The notes: generated by a model not told the origin, from the sequence alone. A stretch of 64,000 nt of DNA from Vibrio marisflavi CECT 7928 (GCF_921294215.1 NZ_CAKLDM010000002.1:2728001-2792000), one strand, 5' to 3'; positions 27,226-39,980 are shown, counted from the first letter of the stretch. A program made the numbers and translations.

Positions 27226-28292
27226 TACTGAAGGTCTGGCTTGTACGCAGTGTGGTAAAACTGTCGATAAAATTCATCAACTCTTTGCTTGAGGTCTACG
27301 TCAGCGAATAATTTTGGGTGCAACTTTTTCGCCATCCAAAGCTCGCCAAGAATAAAGCTTTCCGGTGCAGGGTGACCCCATGGTTTCACGTACTCTGGTG
27401 ATATAAACAGGCGATGACTTTTCACTGCATCAATTTTTTGCCATGCCGGATCGGACTCGATGCCGGGAACAATATCGCGATAACGACTCTGGACAAAAAT
27501 GACTTGAGGGTTCCAAGCAAGCACTTGCTCCATAGACACTTCACCGTAACCATGAATGGTATGTGCCACGTTGAAGCCACCTGATTCAGCCATCATTACG
27601 CCTGTAAACTTGCCTGAACCATAGGTGTTCATATCAGGGTTTGCCATATATAAGCGCGTTTGTTGAGCCTTGGATAAGTCTTTAATACGGCTATGAATGA
27701 TGTGCTGCGTTACATCCATTTGGTGCTCAAGAGCGTTTGCTTCCTTTTCTCGACCAAAAATCTTGCCAAGTAAGGTAATCCCTTGCTTCATGCCCTGCCA
27801 ATATGCTTTTGGCCCATTGGCAATGTCAGGGTTAAAGCTGGTTCTTTGGCTAGCATTGCTAACAAAAAAACTCATTCGAACAACGGGTATACCAACGCTT
27901 TGCACCTGCTTCACCATTTGCTCTGGTGCATAGTTGCTCATAAAAACAACGTCAGGGTGCAAACTAAGTAGCTCTTCTAAGTTAACTGAGGTGAGATCAC
28001 CAGGTGTTGGCAAACGAGTAATTTGTGGAGCCAAACGGGCAAAATCAGAGCCAAGTAAAGACTGCCAATTTCTTACTACGCCAACGATTTGCGAGGTTGC
28101 GCCAAGCTCAACAGCCACATCAAGCGTGTGATGCTCAAGAATCACCGCTCGCTGAATGTGATTGGGAAGAACGACTTTCTGACCAGTTTGATCGACGATG
28201 GTCTGGCTAGCCATGACAGAGATAGAAAACAAACTGACCACTAGCAGGGATAGCGATTGCAAAAACTTACGGAGTCTAGGCACAAGCAACAT
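27225..28292 (-). CDS. ABC importer periplasmic binding protein (TroA/BtuF fold)
   Basis: A 355-residue class III binding protein. From the ATG at 28292 it begins with a basic N-terminus and a hydrophobic stretch (FLQSLSLLVVSLFSISVMA), a clear signal peptide; the frame is open to 28391 but the longer version would place about 33 extra residues before it. The mature part starts SQTIVDQTGQKVVLPNHIQR, the normal start of this fold. The segment WGHPAPESFILGELWMAKKLHP recalls binding proteins for metal chelates or molybdate (HI1472-like). No Fur box was obvious upstream. Confidence 0.87.
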   Translation of the reverse strand: MLLVPRLRKFLQSLSLLVVSLFSISVMASQTIVDQTGQKVVLPNHIQRAVILEHHTLDVAVELGATSQIVGVVRNWQSLLGSDFARLAPQITRLPTPGDLTSVNLEELLSLHPDVVFMSNYAPEQMVKQVQSVGIPVVRMSFFVSNASQRTSFNPDIANGPKAYWQGMKQGITLLGKIFGREKEANALEHQMDVTQHIIHSRIKDLSKAQQTRLYMANPDMNTYGSGKFTGVMMAESGGFNVAHTIHGYGEVSMEQVLAWNPQVIFVQSRYRDIVPGIESDPAWQKIDAVKSHRLFISPEYVKPWGHPAPESFILGELWMAKKLHPKLFADVDLKQRVDEFYRQFYHTAYKPDLQ

Positions 28293-28517
28293 GGACAAAC
28301 CTAATAACCAGATAAAATTTAAGGTTGGATTATACAGCGAGATAACCATGACATTAAATAATGTGATGTGACTCAAACTGAGTAGACACAAGCTTGCTGG
28401 TAAAAAAGGAAGTATTATCAGAAAGTGAGAGCAGAGGTATAAAAGCTAAAAGTATTATTTATTATTGAATATGTTGGATATTTTCTCGTTCAACATTTAG
28501 CTGCTACCAATAAAGCA

Positions 28518-28540
28518 AAGGCGAGCACTTGGCTCGCCTT
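28518..28540 (-). terminator. Terminator of the dnaA-gyrB unit
   Basis: AAGGCGAGC and GCTCGCCTT pair over 9 bp with the loop ACTTG; read leftward it continues TTGCTTTATT. It begins 25 bp beyond the gyrB stop. Confidence 0.8.
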
Positions 28541-28564
28541 AGAGATGAAAACTTAGATTGAATG

Positions 28565-30985
<2,421 letters not shown>

Positions 30986-30996
30986 CTACTCTCTAT

Positions 30997-32076
30997 TTAT
31001 ACTTGCTCTATTGTTCCGTGTTCCACATGGAACACTTTACCTTGCTCGTCATGCATATCTGCAATTTGGTTTTTGGTAATAGAACTTACAAAAACTTGAG
31101 CCCCCGTCGCTTTTAAACAGTCTGCTAGACGTTGGCGACGTTGGCTATCTAACTCGGAAGCGAAGTCATCTATTAAATAGATGCACTGCTTTCCTGTCAT
31201 TTCCGTCAAATGTTGCCCCTGCGCGACGCGCAATGCACACACCATTAACTTCAATTGACCACGTGAAAGAACATCCTCTACTGGCGTACTGTTCACTTTT
31301 ATTCTTAGGTCAGCCTTATTCGGTCCACTAAAGGTGTAACCTAAAGACTGGTCTCGTTCGAAGTTTTGGCTAAGGATATCCTTATAGGCAGTATCTTTAT
31401 CCCAACCACGATAATACTTCAAACGGATATCAAACTCTGGTAAGAATTCATGGCAAATCACCTCTGCCACTTTCTTTACTTTACTAACGTATGACTCTCG
31501 CCATTGACTAATACTTTCGGCAAGTTTAGCTAACTCTTGGTCCCAATGGCTGACTTCTGCATAATTTTTAGCTGATTTCAGCAAAGCATTTCGCTGCTTA
31601 GCTAATCGCTTATACCTTCCCCAAGCCTCATAAAAAGCAGGCTCCGAGTGAAAAACACCCCAATCTATGAACGATCGACGCGATTTTGGTCCAGCAGTCA
31701 AAAGATCGAAACCTTCTGGGTGAATCAATTGCAAAGGCAATACATTAGCCAATTTTGCTATTTTTTGTCCAGATTGGCCGCCTATTTTAACCTCTGTTGA
31801 GCCATCACGCTGCTTATTAATGCCGATCGGCAACTCAAAGTTGTCAGGATTCAAAAATCGCCCATGAACAAACAGCTCATCAGATTCACTTTGAATGACT
31901 CTTCCAGTCAACGAACTACGAAAGGAGCGACCATGACCAAGCATATAAATCGATTCAAGCAGGCTGGTTTTACCACTGCCATTCGGCCCAATAAGAAAGT
32001 TAAAGCCTGGTGACAGTTCGATATCACAGGCTTTAATATTTCTAAATTGTTTTACAACTAGACGAGTAAGAGGCAT
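30997..32076 (-). CDS. recF: DNA replication and repair protein RecF
   Basis: A 359-residue SMC-like ATPase that, with RecO and RecR, loads RecA at ssDNA gaps. Walker A is GPNGSGKT (30-37), the signature is LSRGQLKLM, and Walker B is [13 protein letters not shown]. Length agrees with E. coli RecF (357). The last codons, [11 protein letters not shown], are written with a near-palindromic sequence that resembles a parS site (separate entry). 20 bp downstream of dnaN. Confidence 0.97.
   Translation of the reverse strand: MPLTRLVVKQFRNIKACDIELSPGFNFLIGPNGSGKTSLLESIYMLGHGRSFRSSLTGRVIQSESDELFVHGRFLNPDNFELPIGINKQRDGSTEVKIGGQSGQKIAKLANVLPLQLIHPEGFDLLTAGPKSRRSFIDWGVFHSEPAFYEAWGRYKRLAKQRNALLKSAKNYAEVSHWDQELAKLAESISQWRESYVSKVKKVAEVICHEFLPEFDIRLKYYRGWDKDTAYKDILSQNFERDQSLGYTFSGPNKADLRIKVNSTPVEDVLSRGQLKLMVCALRVAQGQHLTEMTGKQCIYLIDDFASELDSQRRQRLADCLKATGAQVFVSSITKNQIADMHDEQGKVFHVEHGTIEQV
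31019..31034. other. parS-like site inside the 3' end of recF
   Basis: TGTTCCACATGGAACA differs at one position from the parS form TGTTCCACGTGGAACA and at three from TGTTTCACGTGAAACA. It encodes Phe-His-Val-Glu-His on the recF strand. Given parAB about 15 kb away across oriC, it is a plausible ParB-binding centromere. Confidence 0.55.
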
Positions 32077-32096
32077 TTAATCTTAATGTCATTGAC

Positions 32097-33197
32097 CTAT
32101 AAACGAATCGGCATGACAACATACATTGCACTGTCGTCTTCAAGATCTTCAATCAATGCACTGGCATTTGCTTCAGACATTGACACTCTTACTTGTTCAC
32201 AGCGAAGTGTATTGAGAATATCCAGAACATAACTCACGTTGAACCCAATTTCGATTGGCTCTCCGTCAAAAGTAACATCTAGATTTTCTTCTGCTTCTTC
32301 TTGTTCTGGGTTACTCGCGGTTATCCGCATCTCACTGCTTTCTAGGTTAACTCTAACCCCTCGAAACTTCTCATTAGAAAGAATAGCAGCTCGAGCAAAC
32401 GCCTGTCTTAAATCTTCGCATCCTGCTTGCAACTCTTTGTTAGTATTTTGAGGTAAAACACGGCGATAATCAGGGAAACGGCCGTCTACTAACTTAGAAG
32501 TGAAAGTGAAGTTATTGACATCAGCGCGAATATTGGAATTACCGATTTGCAAAACGACGGGTTGCTCAGGATCGTCCAACACTTTGACTAACTCTTGCAC
32601 GCCTTTACGCGGAACAATAATCTGCGACTTCTCAAAGCTATTCGCTAGCTCTGTACGCGCCACGGCCATACGGTGTCCATCTGTTGCGACCGAGCGTAAC
32701 GTAGTATCATCAACTTCAAACAACATGCCATTTAAGTAATAGCGAACGTCTTGGTTTGCCATCGAAAATTGCGTTTTTTCGATAAGCCCACGCAGTTCCC
32801 CTTGAGTCAGGGAAATCTCAACTTCATTTTGCCAATCTTCAATGTTTGGAAAGTCGCTCGCTGGCAAAGTGGCAAGAGAAAAACGGCTACGGCCAGAGCG
32901 AACCTGAACTCGATCTCCTTCCAACACAAAGGTAATGATTGCACTTTCTGGCAATCCGCGGCAAATATCTAAAAATTTACGCGAAGGAACCGTAATGCTG
33001 CCTGCTTCAAATTCACCTTCGAGGTTGATTCGGCTGATTAATTCTATTTCTAAATCAGTCGATGTCATCGAAAGCACCCCTTCTTCTACTTTTAGAAGAA
33101 GGTTACCTAGGATAGGCAGCGTAGGTCTGCCACCCAATGCGCCAGATACCTGTTGTAACGGTTTTATCAGGTGACTACGTTCAATAGTAAATTTCAT
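32097..33197 (-). CDS. dnaN: DNA polymerase III beta subunit (sliding clamp)
   Basis: A 366-residue clamp protein, the same length as E. coli DnaN, beginning MKFTIERSHLIKPLQQVSGALGGRPTLPILGN. Three similar domains of about 120 residues form half of the ring that tethers polymerase III to DNA. The C-terminal MYVVMPIRL is the standard end and contributes to the clamp-binding pocket. 60 bp downstream of dnaA and part of the same operon. Confidence 0.98.
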   Translation of the reverse strand: MKFTIERSHLIKPLQQVSGALGGRPTLPILGNLLLKVEEGVLSMTSTDLEIELISRINLEGEFEAGSITVPSRKFLDICRGLPESAIITFVLEGDRVQVRSGRSRFSLATLPASDFPNIEDWQNEVEISLTQGELRGLIEKTQFSMANQDVRYYLNGMLFEVDDTTLRSVATDGHRMAVARTELANSFEKSQIIVPRKGVQELVKVLDDPEQPVVLQIGNSNIRADVNNFTFTSKLVDGRFPDYRRVLPQNTNKELQAGCEDLRQAFARAAILSNEKFRGVRVNLESSEMRITASNPEQEEAEENLDVTFDGEPIEIGFNVSYVLDILNTLRCEQVRVSMSEANASALIEDLEDDSAMYVVMPIRL

Positions 33198-33257
33198 ATA
33201 TAGCTCTTAACAAACCGAAAGTTCGCTCAATATTGACAGATATAAATGTATGCAGAC

Positions 33258-34646
33258 TTAGGAAGAAAGAGTACGAATCAGGTTCGAGTAATCTTCCTTG
33301 ATATCGTGACTCTCTTCACGCAACTGTTCTATTTTACGACAAGCATGTAGCACTGTCGTGTGGTCACGCCCACCAAACGCATCACCAATTTCAGGCAAGC
33401 TGTGGTTAGTTAGCTCTTTCGAGAGAGCCATCGCTAATTGACGAGGACGTGCAACAGAACGTGAACGACGTTTTGATAACAGATCTGCCACTTTGATTTT
33501 ATAGTATTCTGCGACGGTTTTCTGGATATTATCGATAGTGACTAATTTTTCTTGCAAGGCAAGCAAGTCACGCAGTGCTTCTCGAACAAAATCGATAGTA
33601 ATTGGACGACCAGTGAAGTTCGCATTTGCAATAACGCGGTTTAGCGCGCCTTCCAACTCACGAACATTAGAGCGCAAGCGTTTAGCAATAAAGAATGCGA
33701 CTTCATCAGCAAGATTGATCTGGTGGTCTTCCGCCTTTTTCATCAAGATTGCCACGCGAGTTTCTAGCTCTGGTGGTTCTATCGCGACGGTTAGGCCCCA
33801 ACCAAAACGAGATTTCAATCTATCTTCAACACCGCTGATTTCTTTTGGATAGCGGTCAGACGTTAAGATAATTTGCTGATTGCCTTCAAGCAGCGCGTTA
33901 AATGTATGAAAGAACTCTTCTTGAGAACGCTCTTTATTGGCAAAGAATTGAATATCATCGATAAGAAGCGCATCAACACTGCGATAGTAACGTTTAAACT
34001 CTTCAATTGCGTTATTTTGTAGCGCTTTAACCATATCTTGCACGAAACGCTCAGAGTGCATGTACACAACTTTCGCATTTGGCTTGTTATCAACAATCGC
34101 ATTACCGACCGCGTGCAATAAGTGCGTTTTACCTAAGCCCGTACCACCATATAAAAATAGAGGGTTATATGCCGCTCCTGGATTATCCGCTACCTGACGA
34201 GCAGCCGCTAAACCCAGTTGGTTCGACTTACCTTCAACAAAGTTATTAAACTTATGTTTAGGGTTTACGTTAGAACGGTGGTTGATATTGGCAATCGCGC
34301 TTGCTTCATCATCCCACGTTTTCTGTAATTGCGCAGGTGCTGAAGATTCAGCCGCTAAATCAGCTTTTGTTCTCACTGGTGCTGGTTTTGGCGCTACAAC
34401 TGGCTTACTGCCGACTTCGAAACGCAGGCTAGGAATGTCATTACCGCAATACTCTTGCAGTAATCGGTTAATACTATTGATGTATTTATCGCGAACCCAA
34501 TCTAATACAAAACGGTTTGGAGCAAATAAAGTCAACGTATTGTCATTAATCTCCGCTTGTAACGGACGAACCCACATACTGAATTCTGTAGCTGGTAGCT
34601 CTTCTTGAAGTTGTTGCATACATTGCAACCAAAGCGAAGATGACAC
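33258..34646 (-). CDS. dnaA: Chromosomal replication initiator DnaA
   Basis: A 462-residue AAA+ initiator that binds DnaA boxes and opens oriC. Domain I starts [24 protein letters not shown]; a variable linker (about 85-125) is rich in Pro, Ala and Lys; Walker A is GGTGLGKTH, Walker B is LLIDDIQFF; the C-terminal DNA-binding signature is [15 protein letters not shown]. The start is GTG at 34646. Several DnaA boxes and clustered GATC sites upstream suggest self-regulation. Start of dnaA-dnaN-recF-gyrB. Confidence 0.98.
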   Translation of the reverse strand: MSSSLWLQCMQQLQEELPATEFSMWVRPLQAEINDNTLTLFAPNRFVLDWVRDKYINSINRLLQEYCGNDIPSLRFEVGSKPVVAPKPAPVRTKADLAAESSAPAQLQKTWDDEASAIANINHRSNVNPKHKFNNFVEGKSNQLGLAAARQVADNPGAAYNPLFLYGGTGLGKTHLLHAVGNAIVDNKPNAKVVYMHSERFVQDMVKALQNNAIEEFKRYYRSVDALLIDDIQFFANKERSQEEFFHTFNALLEGNQQIILTSDRYPKEISGVEDRLKSRFGWGLTVAIEPPELETRVAILMKKAEDHQINLADEVAFFIAKRLRSNVRELEGALNRVIANANFTGRPITIDFVREALRDLLALQEKLVTIDNIQKTVAEYYKIKVADLLSKRRSRSVARPRQLAMALSKELTNHSLPEIGDAFGGRDHTTVLHACRKIEQLREESHDIKEDYSNLIRTLSS

Positions 34647-34882
34647 GGTGCCCCCACGAGATAAAATGATCAGGAAAGACCGTTAATTTTACCTGTTGAT
34701 AAACAAGATCGCCAGCAAATGATCAGCGTTGCAGTGAATAAGATCTAACTTATTCACAATTTTTTCGCAGTTTTTACGAGATCCGCACAGCTCACACTGA
34801 AATTACTCACACATTGATCCACATTTTTAGCAATTAGACACCAAAAGCAAGATCCTGCAATTGGTGATAACTTTGTGGATTA
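34647..34882 (-). promoter_or_regulatory. dnaA regulatory region with DnaA boxes and GATC cluster
   Basis: DnaA boxes: TTATTCACA at 34750-34758 (fits TTATnCACA), TGATCCACA at 34815-34823 (8/9) and TGTGGATTA at 34874-34882 (complement 8/9). Seven GATC sites lie between 34668 and 34854, far above chance. This supports DnaA autoregulation and Dam/SeqA control. A promoter must lie here but no hexamer pair stood out. Confidence 0.7.
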
Positions 34883-35076
34883 TTGTTTTCCCTATTGATG
34901 AAACTGACACTCTACTAGGTGGCCTCTGAAGCGCTTATCTAATTGATTTAATAACAATGGTGATCTTACCCTCAATGCCTTTATACCTTAAAGATCTAGG
35001 TTATTGCTGAACATTATTTATTAAGCGAACTATATAGAATGTAGTATCGCCCACCTAATTATTGAGGAGTGACAAT
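34883..35076. other. Spacer between the dnaA control region and the ABC transporter
   Basis: AT-rich; contains two more GATC sites (about 34962 and 34993) and presumably the promoter of the rightward transporter operon. No gene seen. Confidence 0.4.
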
Positions 35077-35826
35077 ATGAAACACTGGATAAAAGTTTTA
35101 CTGGCGATAGTTGCACTATCCGTCACCAGCGTTCAAGCAGAAACTGTGGTTAAAGTAGGCATGTCTGGCCGCTATTTCCCATTTACCTTCGTTAAGAATG
35201 ACAAGTTGCAAGGCTTCGAAGTGGATTTGTGGAAAGAGATAGGTAAACGTGAACACTATAAAGTGGAATTTGTCACTGCGAACTTCTCTGGTTTGTTTGG
35301 CTTATTAGAGACAGGTCATATTGACACTATCTCAAACCAAATCACTGTAACCCCAGCAAGAAAGGCAAAATACTTGTTCGCCAATCCATACGTTATAGAT
35401 GGTGCTCAGTTGGCAGTGAAGAAGTCAAACAACACAATCCATGGTATTGATGATCTGAAAGGTAAAACAGTTGCGGTAAATCTTGGGTCAAACTTTGAAC
35501 AACTACTTCGCCAGCACGACAAAAATGATCAGTTCAATATTAAAACATTTGATACAGGTATCGAGCAGTCTGTACTCATAGGTGCAACTGACGCTTTTGT
35601 TATGGATCGTCTGTCAGTAGTACAACTAATTAAGAAAACAGGCCTTCCTTTGAAACTTGCAGGTAAGCCATTCGCAACGATTGAGAATGCTTGGCCTTTT
35701 GTGAATGATGCCAAAGGTAAAAAGCTACGCGATCAGGTTAACCAAGCTTTAGCTGCAATGAGAAAAGATGGCACGTTAGCGCAAATTTCAGAGAAATGGT
35801 TTGGTACGGACATTACTAAAGAGTAA
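35077..35826 (+). CDS. Polar amino acid ABC transporter, substrate-binding protein (cystine-like)
   Basis: A 249-residue periplasmic protein with a signal peptide ending SVTSVQA. The mature part ETVVKVGMSGRYFPFTF and GFEVDLWKEIG are typical of the family 3 amino-acid binding proteins. The segment AVNLGSNFEQLLR resembles cystine-binding TcyJ/FliY-type proteins, so cystine is the best guess, not proven. The ATG at 35077 has GAGGAG upstream; an in-frame TTG at 35062 is less likely. Downstream a hairpin separates it from the permease. Confidence 0.88.
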   Translation: MKHWIKVLLAIVALSVTSVQAETVVKVGMSGRYFPFTFVKNDKLQGFEVDLWKEIGKREHYKVEFVTANFSGLFGLLETGHIDTISNQITVTPARKAKYLFANPYVIDGAQLAVKKSNNTIHGIDDLKGKTVAVNLGSNFEQLLRQHDKNDQFNIKTFDTGIEQSVLIGATDAFVMDRLSVVQLIKKTGLPLKLAGKPFATIENAWPFVNDAKGKKLRDQVNQALAAMRKDGTLAQISEKWFGTDITKE

Positions 35827-35917
35827 GTGCTCGCTTACGAATGACACTTTCTTAAAGAGTAGCGGACACTGCTTCACCTCTAGCTAAAGAGTGTATAACA
35901 ACTACGTTTTATTTTTT

Positions 35918-35946
35918 ACCCACTACTTTTATTGGTAGTGGGTTTT
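35918..35946 (+). terminator. Intra-operon hairpin/terminator
   Basis: ACCCACTAC and GTAGTGGGT pair over 9 bp with the loop TTTTATTG, followed by TTTACTTTC. It lies between the binding-protein and permease genes and probably lets only part of the transcripts through, or protects the upstream mRNA end, giving more binding protein than membrane parts. Confidence 0.75.
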
Positions 35947-35968
35947 ACTTTCTTTTTTGGATGACGTT

Positions 35969-36640
35969 ATGGGCTTTGATTTTCAATATATGATTGGGCT
36001 TTTGCCAATACTGTTTAAGTATCTTGGTGTCACAATGAAAATGGCGACACTTGCTATGGCATTTGCTCTTGTCTTGTCGGTACTTATCGCAAATATCCGC
36101 ATATTCAAAATTCCGTTGCTAGATCAGATAAGCCAACTTTATATCAGTTTCTTTCGCGGTACACCTTTGCTGGTTCAACTGTTTCTTTTCTACTTCGGTC
36201 TGCCGCAAGTCGTACCTTTTTTCGAAGGAATGAGCGCATTCAATGCTGCAGTATTTGGCTTAAGCCTTCACTACGCTGCTTATATGGCTGAAACGGTTCG
36301 CGCTGCCATTCTCGGCATAGACAAAAGTCAAATGGAAGCCAGTCTCTCTGTCGGCATGACTACCCCACAAGCAATGCGTCGGATCATTTTGCCGCAAGCA
36401 ACACGCATCGCCTTCCCTTCTTTGATGAACTATTACATTGATTTGATTAAGTCGACGTCGCTGGCCTTCACGTTAGGTGTGGCAGAAGTAATGGCAAAAG
36501 CTCAAATGGAAGCTTCTTCCAGCTTTCGCTTTTTCGAATCTTTTACAGCGGCAGCGCTTATTTATTGGGCCGTTGTTGTTCTGCTCACTCGAATGCAAAC
36601 CTTAGTTGAGGCTAAACTGGATAAGGCGTATACAAAATGA
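35969..36640 (+). CDS. Polar amino acid ABC transporter, permease
   Basis: A 223-residue inner-membrane protein of the HisM/TcyL type with about five helices. The EAA loop is seen in [22 protein letters not shown], preceded by [19 protein letters not shown], a family signature. The ATG at 35969 follows GGATGAC; a TTG at 35957 in frame is possible. Its end overlaps the ATPase start by four bases (ATGA). Confidence 0.9.
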   Translation: MGFDFQYMIGLLPILFKYLGVTMKMATLAMAFALVLSVLIANIRIFKIPLLDQISQLYISFFRGTPLLVQLFLFYFGLPQVVPFFEGMSAFNAAVFGLSLHYAAYMAETVRAAILGIDKSQMEASLSVGMTTPQAMRRIILPQATRIAFPSLMNYYIDLIKSTSLAFTLGVAEVMAKAQMEASSSFRFFESFTAAALIYWAVVVLLTRMQTLVEAKLDKAYTK

Positions 36641-37374
36641 TCGAAATAAAAGATATACATAAATCATTCGGCGACAGTGAAGTCTTAAAAGGCATTGATC
36701 TCTCAATAAAGAAAGGTGAAATTGTCGTCATTATTGGTTCAAGTGGTACAGGAAAGTCCACATTGCTTCGATGCATCAATTTTTTAGAGAATGCCAATCA
36801 AGGCTCTATATCGATTGATGGCCTGACCGTCGACACTCAGAAGCATTCTGGCTCTGAAGTTCGCGCACTAAGAAAAAAGACCGGGTTTGTCTTTCAAAAC
36901 TACGCCCTATTTGCTCATATGACAGCAAAGCAAAACATCGCAGAAGGACTGATTACCGTTCGTGGCTGGAAAAAACAGCAGGCATACGATCGCGCCATTG
37001 AAATTCTCAAGGATATAGGCCTTGGCGACAAAGCTGACAGTTACCCTATTTCACTTTCAGGTGGCCAACAGCAACGTGTAGGTATTGGACGTGCAATGGC
37101 CCTATCTCCAGAGTTACTTCTATTTGATGAACCAACATCAGCTCTCGATCCAGAATGGGTGGGAGAAGTTTTAGCGTTAATGAAGGAACTCGCTAAAGAT
37201 CATCAAACTATGCTTGTCGTTACCCACGAGATGCAATTTGCTAAAGAGGTTGCTGATAGAGTGATCTTTATGGCCGATGGTAATATCGTCGAACAAGGTC
37301 ATCCACAGGATATATTTTCTAATCCACAGGATGATCGGTTGAAACGATTTTTACGAAAAGTGGGAACAATATAA
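36637..37374 (+). CDS. Polar amino acid ABC transporter, ATPase
   Basis: A 245-residue ATPase of the HisP/GlnQ/TcyN group. Walker A is [10 protein letters not shown]-loop [13 protein letters not shown], signature [16 protein letters not shown], Walker [15 protein letters not shown], and the H-loop is VVTHEM. Coupled to the permease by an ATGA overlap. Closes the three-gene operon that lies between dnaA and rpmH. Confidence 0.93.
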   Translation: MIEIKDIHKSFGDSEVLKGIDLSIKKGEIVVIIGSSGTGKSTLLRCINFLENANQGSISIDGLTVDTQKHSGSEVRALRKKTGFVFQNYALFAHMTAKQNIAEGLITVRGWKKQQAYDRAIEILKDIGLGDKADSYPISLSGGQQQRVGIGRAMALSPELLLFDEPTSALDPEWVGEVLALMKELAKDHQTMLVVTHEMQFAKEVADRVIFMADGNIVEQGHPQDIFSNPQDDRLKRFLRKVGTI

Positions 37375-37390
37375 AGATCGCGAAAGATCC

Positions 37391-37418
37391 TTGAGATTTT
37401 GTTTCTACTTCGTATAAT
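37391..37418 (+). promoter_or_regulatory. Promoter of rpmH-rnpA
   Basis: TTGAGA (37391-37396), a 16-bp spacer, and a perfect TATAAT (37413-37418), followed by a GC-rich stretch CCCCCCGG. It lies about 165 bp before rpmH. Confidence 0.8.
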
Positions 37419-37583
37419 CCCCCCGGCTGGAATTTGTTCATTGACACATTAAGTGACAGTGATTACAATTCCGCCTCTTTGTTGAGAGGCGTCGGAAATC
37501 GTCTATCTTTAATAGCTGGATGAATATAATCCCACGCCGGGTTAACTTAGAACCTAAAACTACTGATCAGTAAGGTAATAAAC

Positions 37584-37718
37584 ATGAAACGCACTTTTCA
37601 ACCTTCAGTTCTAAAGCGCAAGCGTACTCACGGTTTCCGTGCTCGCATGGCTACTAAGAACGGCCGTAAGGTTATCAATGCACGTCGTGCAAAAGGCCGT
37701 GCGCGCCTATCAAAATAA
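37584..37718 (+). CDS. rpmH: Ribosomal protein bL34
   Basis: A 44-residue, very basic protein that starts [20 protein letters not shown] and ends AKGRARLSK, the standard bL34 sequence. It is a large-subunit protein bound to 23S rRNA. An AAGGTAATAAAC sequence supplies the ribosome-binding site. It stands directly before rnpA, the universal bacterial arrangement, with the promoter about 165 bp upstream. Confidence 0.98.
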   Translation: MKRTFQPSVLKRKRTHGFRARMATKNGRKVINARRAKGRARLSK

Positions 37719-37731
37719 TCACTGAATTATT

Positions 37732-38088
37732 TTGAATACACACGCGTTCAATCGGGAGTTACGTTTGTTAACTCCCGAGCATTATCAAAATGTCTTTCAG
37801 CAAGCTCATCGAGCTGGCTCGCCTCACTTCACTATCATCGCTCGCAATAACACACTTAATCATCCAAGATTGGGCTTAGCTGTACCTAAAAAACAGATTA
37901 AAACTGCTGTTGGCCGAAATAGGTTTAAGCGAATTGCACGCGAAAGTTTTCGTAACAAACAACATGAACTTCCTAGTAAAGATTTTGTTGTAATTGCAAA
38001 GAAAAGCGCGCAAAGTTTGAGCAATGAGGAAGTGTTTAGGTTATTTGATAAATTATGGCATCGCCTGTCTCGCCCCTCGCGCGGTTAG
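37732..38088 (+). CDS. rnpA: Ribonuclease P protein component
   Basis: A 118-residue basic protein that helps the RnpB RNA process tRNA 5' ends. The start appears to be TTG at 37732 ([19 protein letters not shown]), 13 bases after the rpmH stop, without an ATG nearby and without a clear ribosome-binding site; weak starts keep RnpA low in other bacteria too. The conserved RNR motif is [14 protein letters not shown]. Its 3' end overlaps yidD by 34 bp. Confidence 0.95.
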   Translation: MNTHAFNRELRLLTPEHYQNVFQQAHRAGSPHFTIIARNNTLNHPRLGLAVPKKQIKTAVGRNRFKRIARESFRNKQHELPSKDFVVIAKKSAQSLSNEEVFRLFDKLWHRLSRPSRG

Positions 38089-38312
38089 CCATTGGACTAG
38101 TCTATCTGTATAGATGGCTCATCAGTCCGCTAATTGGCCCACGTTGTAGATTTACACCAACCTGTTCTCGATATGCCATAGAAGCGTTGAAAGCTCACGG
38201 TTTTGTAAAAGGGTGTTGGTTATCAGGTAAACGTTTATTAAAATGCCACCCTTTGAACGAAGGAGGATTCGACCCAGTCCCTCCTGCCCAGAAACAAAAC
38301 CGAGATAAATAA
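38055..38312 (+). CDS. yidD: Membrane protein insertion efficiency factor YidD
   Basis: An 85-residue protein with an N-terminal amphipathic helix ([18 protein letters not shown]) and the family motif [19 protein letters not shown] containing conserved cysteines, then GFDPVP near the end. It assists YidC-dependent insertion of membrane proteins. It starts inside rnpA in another frame, an overlap seen across bacteria, and stops 2 bp before yidC. Confidence 0.95.
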   Translation: MASPVSPLARLAIGLVYLYRWLISPLIGPRCRFTPTCSRYAIEALKAHGFVKGCWLSGKRLLKCHPLNEGGFDPVPPAQKQNRDK

Positions 38313-38314
38313 CA

Positions 38315-39964
38315 ATGGATTCTCAACGTAATTTCCTGTTAATCGCCTTGGCTCTGGTTTCTTTTTTGCTTTACTCGCAATGGCAAAAAGAGAAGAACCC
38401 AGCACCACAAACACATGCGGTTGAGCAGACAGCATCAAAAAGCAGTTTGCCACCAACGACCACGGGTACTAACGCGTTGGACCCCGTTCCTGCTCAACAA
38501 CACCAGAGCACTGGGAAAACTATTCAAGTTAAAACTGACGTATTAACTTTGACTATCGATACTATGGGCGGCGACGTTATCAACGCTGATCTAAACAAGT
38601 ACGATGCTACGTTAAAGTCAAAATCGCCGTTTGTACTACTTGAAGATAAGCCAGGTAAACAGTACATCGCACAAAGTGGCTTAGTTGGCCCACAAGGTAT
38701 CGACTTAAGCACTTCAGATCGTCCAGATTACAAAGTCAGTGCTGATAGCTTCACTTTAGCCAATGGCCAAGATGAACTACGTGTACCAATGACGTTTACT
38801 AAAGACGGCATTACTTACACTAAAACATATATCCTAAAACGCGGCAGCTACGCTGTTAACGTTCAATATGATGTGAAAAACGAATCAGGTAAAAATGCTA
38901 CTTTAGGTATGTATGCTCACCTGCGTAAGAATATTGCTAACCATAAGAGCGGCGGCCTCACTGAGCACGCTTATAACGGTGCTGCATATTCAACATCAGA
39001 CAAACGCTACGAGAAATACAGCTTCAAGGACATGAAATCAAGCAACCTATCTATTGATCTAAAAGATGGTCAAGGTTGGGTAGCAATGATTCAACAATAC
39101 TTTGCAACAGCTTGGGTCCCACGTAATGCTGCTGGCACTGATATCTATAGCCGCACTGTAGGTAACTTTGCTGACATTGGTGTTCGCTTACCAAACAAAA
39201 CTATCGCAAATGGCCAACAAGCTATCTTTGATGCAACGCTATGGGTTGGTCCACAGCTACAAAACAAGATGGCAGCCGTTGCTCCAAACTTAGACCTAGT
39301 TGTTGACTACGGTTGGTTATGGTTTATCGCAAAACCTCTTCACTCATTGCTAGCGTTCATCCATGGTTTCGTTGGTAACTGGGGTATTGCAATCATCCTA
39401 CTAACCTTCTTGGTTCGTGGTGCGATGTACCCGCTAACAAAAGCGCAGTACACCTCAATGGCTAAAATGCGTATGCTTCAGCCGAAGATTCAGGCGATGA
39501 AAGAGCGCATCGGTGACGATCGCCAACGTATGAGCCAAGAAATGATGGAGCTGTATAAGAAAGAGAAAGTTAACCCTCTCGGTGGTTGCTTCCCTATCGT
39601 ACTACAGATGCCTATCTTCCTAGCACTATACTGGGCGTTAATGGGCTCTGTAGAGCTACGTCACGCGCCATTCTTTGGTTGGATTCACGATTTATCAGCG
39701 GCTGACCCATACTATATCCTACCTGTATTAATGGGTATCAGTATGTTCTTCATCCAGAAGATGAGTCCAACGACAGTGACAGACCCAATGCAACAGAAGA
39801 TCATGATGTTTATGCCTGTCGGCTTTACAGTATTCTTCGTGTTCTTCCCATCAGGTCTAGTTCTATATTGGTTAGTATCGAACATTGTTACTCTAATTCA
39901 GCAGACTTTGATTTATCGTCAGCTGGAGAAAAAAGGCTTACACAGTAAAAAAGCCAAGAGTTAA
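38315..39964 (+). CDS. yidC: Membrane protein insertase YidC
   Basis: A 549-residue inner-membrane insertase (E. coli 548). An N-terminal signal-anchor ([18 protein letters not shown]) is followed by a large periplasmic domain (about 60-330), then the conserved five-helix core, starting near [18 protein letters not shown] and containing the positively charged cytoplasmic hairpin ([20 protein letters not shown]). Works alone or with SecYEG and inserts, among others, the F0 c subunit encoded downstream. Ends at a hairpin terminator. Confidence 0.97.
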   Translation: MDSQRNFLLIALALVSFLLYSQWQKEKNPAPQTHAVEQTASKSSLPPTTTGTNALDPVPAQQHQSTGKTIQVKTDVLTLTIDTMGGDVINADLNKYDATLKSKSPFVLLEDKPGKQYIAQSGLVGPQGIDLSTSDRPDYKVSADSFTLANGQDELRVPMTFTKDGITYTKTYILKRGSYAVNVQYDVKNESGKNATLGMYAHLRKNIANHKSGGLTEHAYNGAAYSTSDKRYEKYSFKDMKSSNLSIDLKDGQGWVAMIQQYFATAWVPRNAAGTDIYSRTVGNFADIGVRLPNKTIANGQQAIFDATLWVGPQLQNKMAAVAPNLDLVVDYGWLWFIAKPLHSLLAFIHGFVGNWGIAIILLTFLVRGAMYPLTKAQYTSMAKMRMLQPKIQAMKERIGDDRQRMSQEMMELYKKEKVNPLGGCFPIVLQMPIFLALYWALMGSVELRHAPFFGWIHDLSAADPYYILPVLMGISMFFIQKMSPTTVTDPMQQKIMMFMPVGFTVFFVFFPSGLVLYWLVSNIVTLIQQTLIYRQLEKKGLHSKKAKS

Positions 39965-39980
39965 CGATAACCACTGAGTT

